Made by a program: the position numbers and the translations under genes
From: CAWJFP01 sp963842155
Lineage (GTDB): Bacteria; Pseudomonadota; Alphaproteobacteria; JACZXZ01
NCBI GenBank assembly: GCA_963842155.1
Contig: CAWJFP010000012.1
Coordinates: 186,001 to 250,000 of the forward strand
Reading direction: 5' to 3'
Length of the DNA: 64,000 bases
The notes under the pieces: generated by a model
The model's input: only the letters and a program-made list of their open reading frames with translations
Told to the model about the DNA's origin: nothing
Databases searched by the model: none
In this document: positions 33,640 through 42,564 of the stretch, one piece after another
Layout of the letters: every line of letters begins with the position of its first letter
Position numbering within the stretch: the stretch's first letter is position 1

Positions 33640-35367
33640 ATGGCCGCGAGACCTGCCTACGACAAGTCCAAGCTACCGAGCCGCCACGTCTCCGTGGGCG
33701 ACACCAGCGCGCCTCATCGCGCCTTCTACTACGCCATGGGCCTCGACGAGGCAGATATTGCGCGCCCCTTCGTCGGCGTGGTCACCACCTGGAACGAGGC
33801 GGCGCCCTGCAACATCGCCCTCGCGCGCCAGGCCCAGGTCGCCAAGCAGGGCGTGAAGGCGGCCGGCGGCACGCCGCGCGAGTTCACCACCATCACCGTG
33901 ACCGACGGCATCGCCATGGGCCATGCCGGCATGAAATCCTCGCTGGTCAGCCGCGAGGTCATCGCCGATTCGGTCGAGCTTTGCGTGCGCGGCCATTGTT
34001 ATGACGCCATCGTCGGCATCGCCGGCTGCGACAAGTCGCTGCCCGGCCTGATGATGGCCATGCTGCGCCTCAACGTGCCCTCCATCTTCCTCTATGGCGG
34101 CTCGATCCTGCCCGGCAAGTTCAAAGGGCGCGACGTCACCATCGTCGACGTGTTCGAAGGCGTGGGTGCGCGCGCCGCCGGCACCATGAGCGCCGAGGAC
34201 CTGCACGAGCTCGAATGCGCGGCCTGCCCCTCGGCCGGCTCCTGCGGCGGGCAGTTCACGGCGAACACCATGGCCTGCGTCTCCGAGGCGCTCGGGCTCG
34301 CCTTGCCGGGCTCCGCGATGCCGCCCGCGGCCTATGAGAGCCGCGACTCCTTCGCCGAGGATGCCGGGCGGCAAGTCATGGCCCTCGTGCGCGAAGGGCT
34401 GCGGCCGCGCGATATCGTCACCCGCAAGGCGCTCGAGAACGCGGCCGTCGTGGTCGCTGCCTCGGGCGGCTCGACGAACGCCGGGCTCCATCTGCCGGCG
34501 ATCGCGCACGAGGCCGGGATCGATTTCACGCTCGAGGATGTCTGCGAGATCTTCCGCCGCACCCCCTACATCGCGGATCTCAAGCCGGGCGGCCGCTACG
34601 TCGCCAAGGACCTCTACGAGGCAGGCGGCGTGCCGGCGCTCATGCGCGCGCTGCTCGACGGGGGCTATCTCCACGGCGGCGCCATCACCGTCACGGGCAA
34701 GACGGTCGCCGAGAACCTCAAGGGCGTGAAGCTGCGCAAGAACCAGGACGTCATCCGCCCGACGAAGGCTCCTCTTTCACCCACCGGCGGCGTGGTGGGC
34801 CTCAAGGGCAACCTCGCCCCCGAAGGCGCCATCGTGAAGGTCGCCGGCATGAAGGGCACGCGCTTCACCGGCCGCGCGCGATGCTTCGATTGCGAGGAGG
34901 ACGCGCTCAAGGCCGTGCTGGCGCGCAAGATCAAGCCGGGCGACGTCGTGGTGATCCGCTACGAGGGGCCGCGCGGCGGGCCCGGCATGCGCGAGATGCT
35001 GTCGACGACCAGCGCCATTTACGGGCTCGGCCTGGGCGACAAGGTGGCGCTGATCACCGACGGCCGTTTCTCGGGCGGCACGCGCGGCTTCTGCGTCGGC
35101 CATATCGGGCCGGAGGCCGCGGTGGGAGGGCCGATCGCGCTCCTGAAGGACGGCGACGAGATCACCATGGACGCCGAGAAGGGCAGCCTCACGGTCGCCC
35201 TCGGCAAGGCGGAGCTCGACCGCCGTCGTAAGGCCTGGAAGCCGCGGCAGCACGACTTCCGCTCGGGCAGCTTGTGGAAATACGCGCAGACCGTCGGCCC
35301 GGCGCGGCTCGGCGCCGTCACCCATCCCGGGACCAAGGCCGAGGTCCATTGCTACGCCGATATCTGA
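33640..35367 (+). CDS. ilvD: Dihydroxy-acid dehydratase (IlvD/Edd family)
   Basis: 575-residue iron–sulfur dehydratase of branched-chain amino-acid synthesis. Cluster Cys residues are in TTWNEAAPCN, GIAGCDKSLPGLMMAM and CPSAGSCGGQFTANTMAC. The C-terminal block has TDGRFSGGTRGFCVGHIGPE. Family members with this spacing carry a 2Fe-2S cluster. ATG 33640 (MAARPAYDKSKLPSRHVSVG) is chosen by homology and a nearby GAGGA; longer upstream frames are shadows of the preceding gene. It is followed 21 bases later by iorA on the same strand. A sugar-acid dehydratase specificity is possible, but ilvD is the better fit. Confidence 0.92.
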   Translation: MAARPAYDKSKLPSRHVSVGDTSAPHRAFYYAMGLDEADIARPFVGVVTTWNEAAPCNIALARQAQVAKQGVKAAGGTPREFTTITVTDGIAMGHAGMKSSLVSREVIADSVELCVRGHCYDAIVGIAGCDKSLPGLMMAMLRLNVPSIFLYGGSILPGKFKGRDVTIVDVFEGVGARAAGTMSAEDLHELECAACPSAGSCGGQFTANTMACVSEALGLALPGSAMPPAAYESRDSFAEDAGRQVMALVREGLRPRDIVTRKALENAAVVVAASGGSTNAGLHLPAIAHEAGIDFTLEDVCEIFRRTPYIADLKPGGRYVAKDLYEAGGVPALMRALLDGGYLHGGAITVTGKTVAENLKGVKLRKNQDVIRPTKAPLSPTGGVVGLKGNLAPEGAIVKVAGMKGTRFTGRARCFDCEEDALKAVLARKIKPGDVVVIRYEGPRGGPGMREMLSTTSAIYGLGLGDKVALITDGRFSGGTRGFCVGHIGPEAAVGGPIALLKDGDEITMDAEKGSLTVALGKAELDRRRKAWKPRQHDFRSGSLWKYAQTVGPARLGAVTHPGTKAEVHCYADI

Positions 35368-35388
35368 TTCGGGAGGAAGCTCCGCCGC

Positions 35389-37530
35389 ATGGAACGCTCC
35401 TTCAAGAAGGAAGTTCAAAGCCTGAAGCTCGGCGCCGGCGAGACCTTCCGCGGCGAGGGCATCCTCGCCGTCACCAAGGCGCTGCTGCAGTCCGGCGTGA
35501 GCTATGTCGGCGGCTATCAGGGCGCTCCGGTATCGCATCTTCTCGACGTACTGGTCGATGCCGAGGAGATCATCGGCGATCTCGGCATCCATTTGGAGAC
35601 CTGCTCCAACGAGGCGGCGGCGGCGGCGATGCTCGGCGCCTCGATCAATTATCCGCTGCGCGGCGCGGTCACCTGGAAATCGATCGTGGGCACCAATGTC
35701 GCGGCGGACGCCCTCTCCAACCTCGCCTCGCCGGGGGTCAAGGGCGGCGCCCTCATCATTCTGGGCGAGGATTACGGCGAAGGCGCGAGCGTCATCCAGG
35801 AGCGCTCCTACGCCTTCGCCATGAAATCCTCGATCTGGCTGCTCGATCCGCGTCCCGATCTGCCGGCCATCGTCGAGGCCGTGGAAAAGGGCTTCGAGCT
35901 TTCGGAGGCGAGCCATGCCCCGGTGATGATCGAGCTGCGCATCCGCGCCTGCCATATGACCGGCGAGTTCACGGCCAAGGACAATCGCCCCGCGCAATTC
36001 TCGCAGCTCAACCGGATCGCGGGCCCGCCGGCCTTCGACTATGCGCGGCTCGCCCATCCGCCGGATACCTTCCTCCAGGAGCGGCTCAAGCTCGAGGAGC
36101 GGCTGCCCGCGGCGCGCGCCTTCATCCGCGAGCATAAGCTCAACGAGACCTTCGAGGGCGACCTCGCGGAGACCGGGATCATCGTGCAAGGCGGGCTCTA
36201 CAACAGCGTCATCCGCGCGCTGGCGCGCCTCGGGCTGGCCGACTATTTCGGCAATTCGCGTATCCCGATCCATGTCCTCAACGTCGTCTATCCGCTGGTC
36301 CCGGAGGAGATCGGCGCCTTCTGCGCCGGCAAGCGCGCCGTGCTCGTGGTCGAGGAGGGCTATCCCGACTATATCGAGCAGCAGATCATGGTCGAGCTGC
36401 GCCGCGCCGAGCTGAACACGCGCATCTTCGGCAAGGACTGCCTGCCGGCGAGCGGCGAATACAGCAACGAGGTACTGTTGCAGGGTCTCGCCGCCTTTCT
36501 CGAGGCGGCAAGACCGACCGGCATCGCGTCGGACGAGATCGGCGCCGCCGCGCGTAGTCTCGTGGCGCGCAAGGAAGCGGCGGCGGCGAGCGTCGGCGCG
36601 CTGCCGTCGCGTCCGCCCACCTTCTGCACCGGCTGCCCCGAGCGGCCGGTGTTCAGCGCCATCAAGCTGATGCAGCGGGAGATCGGCCCCACCCATATCA
36701 GCACCGATATCGGCTGCCATTCCTTCGCCATCTTCGAGCCCTTCAGCCTCGGCAACTCGATCCTCGGCTACGGCATGAGCCTCGCCAGCGCGGCCGCGGT
36801 CGGGCCGAACCTCGCCCGCCGCCCCATCGCGATCATGGGCGACGGCGGCTTCTGGCATAACGGGCTCATCACGGGGGTCGCCTCGACGCTGTTCAACAAA
36901 GGGGACGGCGTGCTGGTCATCATGCAGAACGGCTATACCTCGGCCACCGGCCTGCAATACATGCCCTCGAGCCTGAGCAGCCGCAGCGGCACGGCGCCGG
37001 GCATGAACATCGAGAAGACGCTGCGCTCGATGGGCGTGAGCTGGCTCAGGACGGTGCGTACCTACGGCGTCGCCAAGATGGTGAAGGCGCTCAAGGAGGC
37101 CATGCGCACGAGCGAGCCGGGCCTCAAGGTCATCATCGCCGACGGCGAATGCCAGCTCGCCCGCCAGCGCCGGGTCAGGGCCGCCGACGCGGCGAAGCTC
37201 GCCAAGGGCGAGCGCGTCGTGCGCGTCCGCTATGGCGTGGACGACGCGATTTGCACGGGCGATCATTCCTGCATCAGGCTCTCCGGCTGCCCCTCGCTCA
37301 CGGTCAAGCCCAATCCCGATCCCTTGCGGAAGGACCCGGTCGCTACGGTGAACGAGGGCTGCGTCGGCTGCGGGCTTTGCGGCGAGGTGGCGCATGCCGC
37401 CGTGCTCTGCCCCTCCTTCTACCGCGCGGAGCTGGTGCGCCATGCGGGTCGCTGGGAGCGCGCGCTGGACCGGCTTCGCCGGCGCCTAATCCACTCTCTC
37501 GCGGGACCGGCGGCCGAACCGGCGCGGTGA
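35389..37530 (+). CDS. iorA: Indolepyruvate ferredoxin oxidoreductase, alpha subunit
   Basis: 713-residue TPP-dependent subunit. The pyrimidine domain has SYVGGYQGAPVSHLLDVL, the PP domain has PTFCTGCPERPVFSAIKL and AIMGDGGFWHNGLITGVAST, and the C-terminal ferredoxin-like part has two Cys clusters (ICTGDHSCIRLSGCP and CVGCGLCGEVAHAAVLCP). A GGGAGGAAGC ribosome binding site precedes ATG 35389. The gene overlaps or abuts iorB and was probably cotranscribed with ilvD. It performs with IorB the same reaction type as the single-chain protein at 15127, so two systems coexist. Confidence 0.93.
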   Translation: MERSFKKEVQSLKLGAGETFRGEGILAVTKALLQSGVSYVGGYQGAPVSHLLDVLVDAEEIIGDLGIHLETCSNEAAAAAMLGASINYPLRGAVTWKSIVGTNVAADALSNLASPGVKGGALIILGEDYGEGASVIQERSYAFAMKSSIWLLDPRPDLPAIVEAVEKGFELSEASHAPVMIELRIRACHMTGEFTAKDNRPAQFSQLNRIAGPPAFDYARLAHPPDTFLQERLKLEERLPAARAFIREHKLNETFEGDLAETGIIVQGGLYNSVIRALARLGLADYFGNSRIPIHVLNVVYPLVPEEIGAFCAGKRAVLVVEEGYPDYIEQQIMVELRRAELNTRIFGKDCLPASGEYSNEVLLQGLAAFLEAARPTGIASDEIGAAARSLVARKEAAAASVGALPSRPPTFCTGCPERPVFSAIKLMQREIGPTHISTDIGCHSFAIFEPFSLGNSILGYGMSLASAAAVGPNLARRPIAIMGDGGFWHNGLITGVASTLFNKGDGVLVIMQNGYTSATGLQYMPSSLSSRSGTAPGMNIEKTLRSMGVSWLRTVRTYGVAKMVKALKEAMRTSEPGLKVIIADGECQLARQRRVRAADAAKLAKGERVVRVRYGVDDAICTGDHSCIRLSGCPSLTVKPNPDPLRKDPVATVNEGCVGCGLCGEVAHAAVLCPSFYRAELVRHAGRWERALDRLRRRLIHSLAGPAAEPAR

Positions 37531-37532
37531 GC

Positions 37533-39065
37533 ATGGACGGCGCGCGCCCCCTCACGTTGCTCATCGCGGCGCTCGGCGGCGAAGGCGGCGGCGTCCTCGC
37601 CGATTGGATCGTCGCGGCGGCGACTGGCCAAGGCCTCCATGTGCAAAGCACCTCCATACCCGGCGTCGCGCAGCGCACCGGCGCCACGACCTATTATATC
37701 GAGATGCTGGCGCCGCAAGTGGACGCGGCGCGGCGCCGGCCGGTGCTGGCGCTCATGCCGGGGATCGGCGATGTCGACGTGCTGATGGCGAGCGAGCTGC
37801 TCGAAGCCGATCGCGCCGTCGCCAACGGGTTCGTCACGCAGGACCGCACCCTCGTCATCGCCTCGACCCATCGCGTCTTCGCCATGACCGAGAAGACGGG
37901 GATGGGCGATTCGCGCGTCGAGCCGGAGCGGCTGATCAAGGCGCTCGAGAGCCATGCCCGCCGGTCCCTCCTGCTCGATATGGAGAAGATCGCGAAGGCG
38001 AGCGGCGCCATGCTCAATTCGGTCATGCTCGGGGTGCTTGCCGGGAGCGCGGCTTTGCCCATCCCCGCCGCCGCTTTCGAGGCGGCGATCCGCGGGGACG
38101 GAAAGGCGGTCGAGAGCAATATTCGCGGCTTCCAGGCAGGGCTCGCCGCCGCCGCGGACGGCCGCGAGGGCGCGAGCCCGGCGCGCGCTAAGGCCGAGGA
38201 CCGCTCGGCGCCGAGCCTCGCCGCGCTGGAGCAAGACGCTGCCGCCATGCCGGAAGCGGCGCGCGAGGTCATTCTCGAGGGCGTGCGACGGCTCGCGGAT
38301 TATCAGGACCTCGCCTATGCGCGGCTTTATCTCGATCGGCTGGCGCCGATCCGCGTCGCCGACGAGCGCGCCCGGGCGGGCGGCGCGCTTTTGCGCGAGA
38401 CGGCGCGGCATCTGGCCCTGCGCATGTCGTTCGAAGACGTGATCCGCGTCGCCGCCGCGAAGACCGCGCCGGCGCGCTTTCGGCGCATTCGCGAAGAGCT
38501 CGGCGCCAAGCCCGACGAGCCGGTCGCCGTCATCGACTTCTTGAAGCCCGGCATCGAGGAAATCTGCTCGCTGCTGCCGCCTCGGCTCGCGCGGCCGATC
38601 CTCGGCTATTCGGCGCGGCGCGGCTGGCTCGACAAAGCCTATTGGGGCATGGAGGTTAAGAGCAGCTCGGTGAGCGGCTATTTTCGCTTCTGGCTCCTCG
38701 CCAAGCTCAGGCGCTGGCGGCGGGCGAGCCATCGCTATCGCGAGGAGCAAGCCGCCATCGAAGCCTGGCTCAAGCTGGTCGCGGAGGCGGCGCCGCTCGC
38801 GCCGGAGCTTGCCCTCGAGATCGCGGAATGCGCTGGGCTCATCAAGGGCTATGGCGAGACCCACCGGCGCGGCAGCGCGAATTACCGCGAGATCGAGCGC
38901 CGCCTCATCCGCCCGGCTTTGCGCGGGCTTTACCGGCCCTCGGTGGCGACCGACGCCATTGCCAGCGCGCGCGCGGCAGCGCTCGCCGACCCGGATGGAC
39001 GGGCACTCGCGCGCTGCTTCGCCGAGATCGAGCGGCAAGAACCCTTGCGCGCGATGGCGGAGTAG
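37533..39065 (+). CDS. iorB: Indolepyruvate oxidoreductase beta subunit with DUF6537-like extension
   Basis: About 510 residues, much longer than a minimal IorB (about 200). The N-terminal gamma/beta domain has LIAALGGEGGGVLADWIVAA and GVAQRTGATTYYIEM. Residues 230–510 form a helical extension (DLAYARLYLDRLAPIRVADE, RPILGYSARRGWLDKAYWG, IKGYGETHRRGSANYREIER) like the C-terminus of the fused protein at 15127. ATG 37533 is used; GTG 37527 is an alternative that would overlap the iorA stop as GTGA and imply translational coupling. It faces the next gene tail to tail with a 7-bp gap. Confidence 0.9.
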   Translation: MDGARPLTLLIAALGGEGGGVLADWIVAAATGQGLHVQSTSIPGVAQRTGATTYYIEMLAPQVDAARRRPVLALMPGIGDVDVLMASELLEADRAVANGFVTQDRTLVIASTHRVFAMTEKTGMGDSRVEPERLIKALESHARRSLLLDMEKIAKASGAMLNSVMLGVLAGSAALPIPAAAFEAAIRGDGKAVESNIRGFQAGLAAAADGREGASPARAKAEDRSAPSLAALEQDAAAMPEAAREVILEGVRRLADYQDLAYARLYLDRLAPIRVADERARAGGALLRETARHLALRMSFEDVIRVAAAKTAPARFRRIREELGAKPDEPVAVIDFLKPGIEEICSLLPPRLARPILGYSARRGWLDKAYWGMEVKSSSVSGYFRFWLLAKLRRWRRASHRYREEQAAIEAWLKLVAEAAPLAPELALEIAECAGLIKGYGETHRRGSANYREIERRLIRPALRGLYRPSVATDAIASARAAALADPDGRALARCFAEIERQEPLRAMAE

Positions 39066-39072
39066 GGCGCGC

Positions 39073-40389
39073 TCACTCCGCCGCGTGCGGGCTGGCCTCG
39101 ATGGTCGCGGGCCCGGCTTGCGCGGCATGATGCGCCGCGCGCAAGGGCTTCAGGATGAAGAGGGCCGCCAGCGCCACGACGACGTTCATGATGGAGGATG
39201 CCACGAACACCGAATGCCAGCTCCCGGTATAGTCCTTGAGCAGGCCGGCGACCGGCACGAGCCAGGCCGAGGCGCCTTTGGCCGTATAGAGCAGGCCGGC
39301 GTTGGTAGTGGCATATTTCGGCCCGAAGCTGTCGGTGCAGGTCGAGGGAAAGAGGCTGAAGATCTCGCCCCAGGTGAAGAAGACGAGGCCGGCGCAGACA
39401 ACGAAGGCGACGGGGCTGTGGCCGACGGTGCCGAGCAGCCAATAGCTGACGGCGCCGAGGGCGAAGACGAAAGCCATCGTGTTCTCGCGCCCGAGATGGT
39501 CCGAGACCCAGCCGAAGAAGGGGCGGGCCAGCCCGTTCAGCACATTGTCGACGACGAGCGCTACGGTCAGCGTCGTCGCGGTGAAGAAGACGAGATCGAG
39601 CGGCACGTCGCCGATCTTGAAGTCCTTGGCGATGGGGGCGACTTGGGCCGTCGCCATGAGCCCGCTGGCCGAGACCAGCACGAACATCACATAGAGCACC
39701 CAGAAGATGGGCGAGCGCAGGATCTCGAGCGGCGCGAAATTGCGCCCGGATTGCTGCAGCTTGCTGCGCGTGGTCGGTGCGAGCTGGCCGGCCGCTGGCG
39801 CCGCCAGGAAGCGCGAAAGCACCAGCACGAGCGCGCCCTGGCCGAGGCCGAACCAAAGGAAGGCGGCCTCGTAGCCCGCGGACTCGATGACGAGGCGGAT
39901 CGGCACCACGGTGAGCGCCGCGCCCGCGCCGAAGCCCGCCGCAGTGAGGCCCGCGGCGAGGCCGCGACGGTCGGGGAACCATTTGAGCGCATTGCCGACG
40001 CAGGTGCCGTAGACGGCGCCGGCGCCCACGCCCGCGATCATGGCGGCGACATAGAGCATAAGCTCGCTGTTCGCCATGGAATCGAGCGTCCAGGCGATGG
40101 CGACGAGAACGCCGCCCACGGCCACCACCACGCGGGGCCCGAAGCGGTCGACGAACCAGCCCTCGATCGGCACCAGCCAAGTCTCCGTCGCGATGAAAAT
40201 GCTGAAGGCCACCTGGATGGCCGCGTTGCCCCAGTGATGCTTGGCTTCGATCGGATTGACGAAGAGGGTCCAGCCATATTGCAGGTTGGCAATCATGACC
40301 ATGCAAAGAATGCCCAGCGCCAGCTGACCCCAGCGGCGCTTGGGCGACGCCATTGCGAGAGGCGCCGCCGGTTGCGACATGTCGCTCAT
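39073..40389 (-). CDS. OFA-type MFS transporter (oxalate/formate antiporter family)
   Basis: About 438-residue 12-helix permease. Helix 1 region WGQLALGILCMVMIANLQYGWTLFVNPI, split by the phrase Q-YGWTLF, and the A-motif VDRFGPRVVVAVGGVLVAIA match the oxalate:formate antiporter group. GAVYGTCVGNALKWFPDRRG is its usual loop, and ATTNAGLLYTAKGASAWLVP holds a membrane-embedded Lys like the substrate-binding Lys of OxlT. ATG 40389 follows GGGAAGGAA, so the upstream in-frame ATG 40404 is rejected. The substrate is probably a small organic acid, but neighbours do not fix it. Confidence 0.85.
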   Translation of the reverse strand: MSDMSQPAAPLAMASPKRRWGQLALGILCMVMIANLQYGWTLFVNPIEAKHHWGNAAIQVAFSIFIATETWLVPIEGWFVDRFGPRVVVAVGGVLVAIAWTLDSMANSELMLYVAAMIAGVGAGAVYGTCVGNALKWFPDRRGLAAGLTAAGFGAGAALTVVPIRLVIESAGYEAAFLWFGLGQGALVLVLSRFLAAPAAGQLAPTTRSKLQQSGRNFAPLEILRSPIFWVLYVMFVLVSASGLMATAQVAPIAKDFKIGDVPLDLVFFTATTLTVALVVDNVLNGLARPFFGWVSDHLGRENTMAFVFALGAVSYWLLGTVGHSPVAFVVCAGLVFFTWGEIFSLFPSTCTDSFGPKYATTNAGLLYTAKGASAWLVPVAGLLKDYTGSWHSVFVASSIMNVVVALAALFILKPLRAAHHAAQAGPATIEASPHAAE

Positions 40390-40532
40390 TTCCTTCCCTT
40401 TCATTATTGGCCCGTTCTCGATTTCGGGCTCTTGCGGCTTGGCATGTTACCCTTTTCTTACAATTCTAATCCAGACGGGGGTGCTGCCCAGAGAGAGGAA
40501 GACCGGATTTCGGGCTATTCGCGCTTCGCGCC

Positions 40533-41303
40533 CTATGGCTTGAGGCGGCACCAGACGGGCGTATGGTCCGAGGGGCGGTCCCAGCCGCGCGGGGCGCGAT
40601 CGATCTCGCTCTCCTCCAGCCGGTCGGCGGCCTGGGGCGACAGCAGCAGATGGTCGATGCGCAGTCCCTCGTCGCGCTGCCAGCGCCCTGCCTGATAGTC
40701 CCAATAGCTATAGCGGTGCGGCTCGGGATGGAGCGCGTGGAAGGCGTCGGTCAGCCCGAGATAGATCAGCGCGCGATGCTCGGCGCGGGTCTCGCGGCGG
40801 CACAGCGCGTCGTTCCGCCAGCCCACCGGGTCGTAGACGTCGGCATCGCTCGGCGCGACGTTGTAGTCGCCGCCGAGGACGAAGGGCTGGTCGAGCTTGA
40901 GCAGCTCCGCCACATGACGGCGCAGCCGCGACATCCAGCGCAGCTTGTAGGGAAATTTCTCGCTCTCGACCGGATTGCCGTTCGGCAGATAGATCGAGGC
41001 TACTCTCACCTCATCGACGACGGCCTCGATATAGCGCGCCTGCGCGTCGGTCTCGTCGCCCGGAAGGGCGCGCGCCTCGACCTCGATCGGGCGCTTCGCC
41101 AGGATGGCGACGCCGTTATAGCTGCGTTGGCCGACTACCGCGCTGTTATAGCCGAGGTCGCCGATCTCGAGCTGCGGAAACTCTTCCTCCTGCAGCTTGA
41201 GCTCCTGCAGCAGCAGGATGTCGGGCTGCGCCTCCTTGAGCCAGCGCAAAAGATGCGCTAGACGCGCCTTGACCGAGTTCACGTTCCAGGTGGCGACAAG
41301 CAT
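40533..41303 (-). CDS. xthA: Exodeoxyribonuclease III
   Basis: 256-residue Mg-dependent AP endonuclease/3' exonuclease of base-excision repair. Motifs are MLVATWNVNSVKARL, LLLQELKLQEEEFP (metal-binding Glu), ASIYLPNGN, LGGDYNVAPSDADVYDP and the C-terminal GLRIDHLLLSPQ with SDHTPVWCRL holding the catalytic His. The start is ATG 41303 by homology; an in-frame extension upstream is not native. It is followed on the same strand by a gap to the MFS gene and preceded by a small membrane-protein gene. Confidence 0.95.
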   Translation of the reverse strand: MLVATWNVNSVKARLAHLLRWLKEAQPDILLLQELKLQEEEFPQLEIGDLGYNSAVVGQRSYNGVAILAKRPIEVEARALPGDETDAQARYIEAVVDEVRVASIYLPNGNPVESEKFPYKLRWMSRLRRHVAELLKLDQPFVLGGDYNVAPSDADVYDPVGWRNDALCRRETRAEHRALIYLGLTDAFHALHPEPHRYSYWDYQAGRWQRDEGLRIDHLLLSPQAADRLEESEIDRAPRGWDRPSDHTPVWCRLKP

Positions 41304-41323
41304 TCGCAGAGGAACTCCAGTCG

Positions 41324-41969
41324 CTAAGGCCGCGCGAGGCGGCGCGTCCAATAGATGATGAAGGGAACGAAAACCAAAGTCGGGCCGAGCCAGCGCACCA
41401 GCTCGGGGAGGAAGCTGCCGTTCACCACGACGAAGGCCGTCGTCGCCGCGATCATGCCGCCGACCATGCGCCCGACATGACGGGCGAGCCGGCCGGCGCC
41501 TTCGGACCGAGCCTTATGGATGGCGGCGAGTATCCTGGATGGCGAGCGCGCCGCCGATGAGACCGAACACGATCAGCACGGGCGCGAGGCCGATCGGAGC
41601 CGACATTCGATATTGCGCCAGCAACATGCTGGCGCCGCGTCCGATCATGCCGAGCGCCGCGGCGATCATGAGAACAGCCGCCAGCCAATCCGGCCAGCGA
41701 CGGGTCCAGGCCCTGAGCTCCGCCGCCCGCTTGCCGGCAAAGACGAGATAGAGGCTGAACAGCGCGATCGTGAAGAGGAAGGCGTTGGGCCGCAGCGACG
41801 CGATCACTAGCGCCGTCAGCGCGACCGTCACCATCGCCCAGAAGAAGACGCGGCCGGCGGAGCGGTGCAGCGGCCCGCCTTTCTCGGTCGCCAGCGCCGT
41901 GCTGCCGGCGAGCAGGGCAAGAAGACCCGCCGCTATATGGACGACCAGAAAGGGAATATAGGGCGCCAT
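41324..41969 (-). CDS. DUF2306-like membrane protein (one frame break)
   Basis: Multi-helix membrane protein of about 214 residues beginning MAPYIPFLVVHIAAGLLALL. Helices follow at FFWAMVTVALTALVIASL, FLFTIALFSLYLVFAGKR and WLAAVLMIAAALGMIGRG. The frame closes early after AIQDTRRHP because of one extra base near 41520–41526. Skipping it gives TRRIHKARSEGAGRLARHVG, another helix (MVGGMIAATTAFVVVNGSF) and a C-terminus at TAG 41324. No function is known. It ends 20 bases before the xthA start on the same strand. Confidence 0.7.
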
Positions 41970-42044
41970 GGCGCTATCATAGCGCGGCGCGGCGCGCCGT
42001 CGCGAAGGATCGTTCGATCAATGGAGCACTGAAGTCGAGCCTGG

Positions 42045-42431
42045 CTAGACGGAAAAGGAGCTGCCGCAGCCGCAGGAGGTGGTGGCGTTGGGGTTGGCGA
42101 TCTTGAAATAGGAGCCGAGCAGGTCCTCGACATAATCGATCTCGCCGCCCTTGAGCAGCTCGAGCGAGATCTCGTCGATCACCACGCGAGCGCCGTCGCG
42201 CTCGAAAAACCGATCGTCCGCGTTGCGCGCGTCGTCCAAATTGAAGCCGTACTGGAAGCCAGCGCAGCCGCCGCCGGATACGGAGACCCGCAGGCTCATC
42301 GCCGCCTGGCCCTCCGCGGCGAGAAGCTCGACGATACGCCGCGCCGCGCTTTCGCTGATGGTGACGGAAGGCGCCTCGACGATGGTCAAGGCGTCCGGCA
42401 CGGGTTCCTTGGTTTCGGCTCTTATATCCAT
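42045..42431 (-). CDS. erpA: A-type iron–sulfur carrier, ErpA-like
   Basis: 128 residues with the three conserved Cys of A-type carriers: SGGGCAGFQYGF and the C-terminal TSCGCGSSFSV. SLELLKGGEIDYVEDLLGSY is the usual preceding block. It inserts Fe-S clusters into apoproteins. ATG 42431 (MDIRAETKEPVPDALTIVEA) is used; the N-terminal ~25 residues are longer than in E. coli. It is divergent from dgt, as in many alphaproteobacteria, and a promoter-like sequence lies almost on top of its start. Confidence 0.9.
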   Translation of the reverse strand: MDIRAETKEPVPDALTIVEAPSVTISESAARRIVELLAAEGQAAMSLRVSVSGGGCAGFQYGFNLDDARNADDRFFERDGARVVIDEISLELLKGGEIDYVEDLLGSYFKIANPNATTSCGCGSSFSV

Positions 42432-42439
42432 ATGCTCGT

Positions 42440-42467
42440 TATGTAATGTCCAATGGCGGTTTGTCAA
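42440..42467 (-). promoter_or_regulatory. Sigma-70-like promoter for erpA
   Basis: On the minus strand TTGACA (42462–42467) is followed after 16 bases by TACATA (42440–42445). The predicted transcription start would fall within a few bases of the erpA ATG at 42431, suggesting a leaderless or nearly leaderless mRNA; only a weak ACGAGC precedes the ATG. Confidence 0.4.
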
Positions 42468-42564
42468 ATTTTTCGCGCCGTCGCCTCGCCCATCGCGGCG
42501 GCTCACGGGCCGTCGGGGGCCGCTCGCATTGCCTGTGCGGGTGGTCGCCATTATGGTGGCCGCC

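Noticed and set aside
34777..37443. An 888-codon minus-strand frame opposite ilvD and iorA
   Set aside because: Same shadow effect; no motif, no ribosome binding site, and both plus-strand genes are certain.
38809..40695. A 628-codon plus-strand frame across the MFS gene at 39073–40389
   Set aside because: The translation is Glu/Gly/His/Arg-rich shadow text, while the minus strand encodes a 12-helix permease with OFA motifs.
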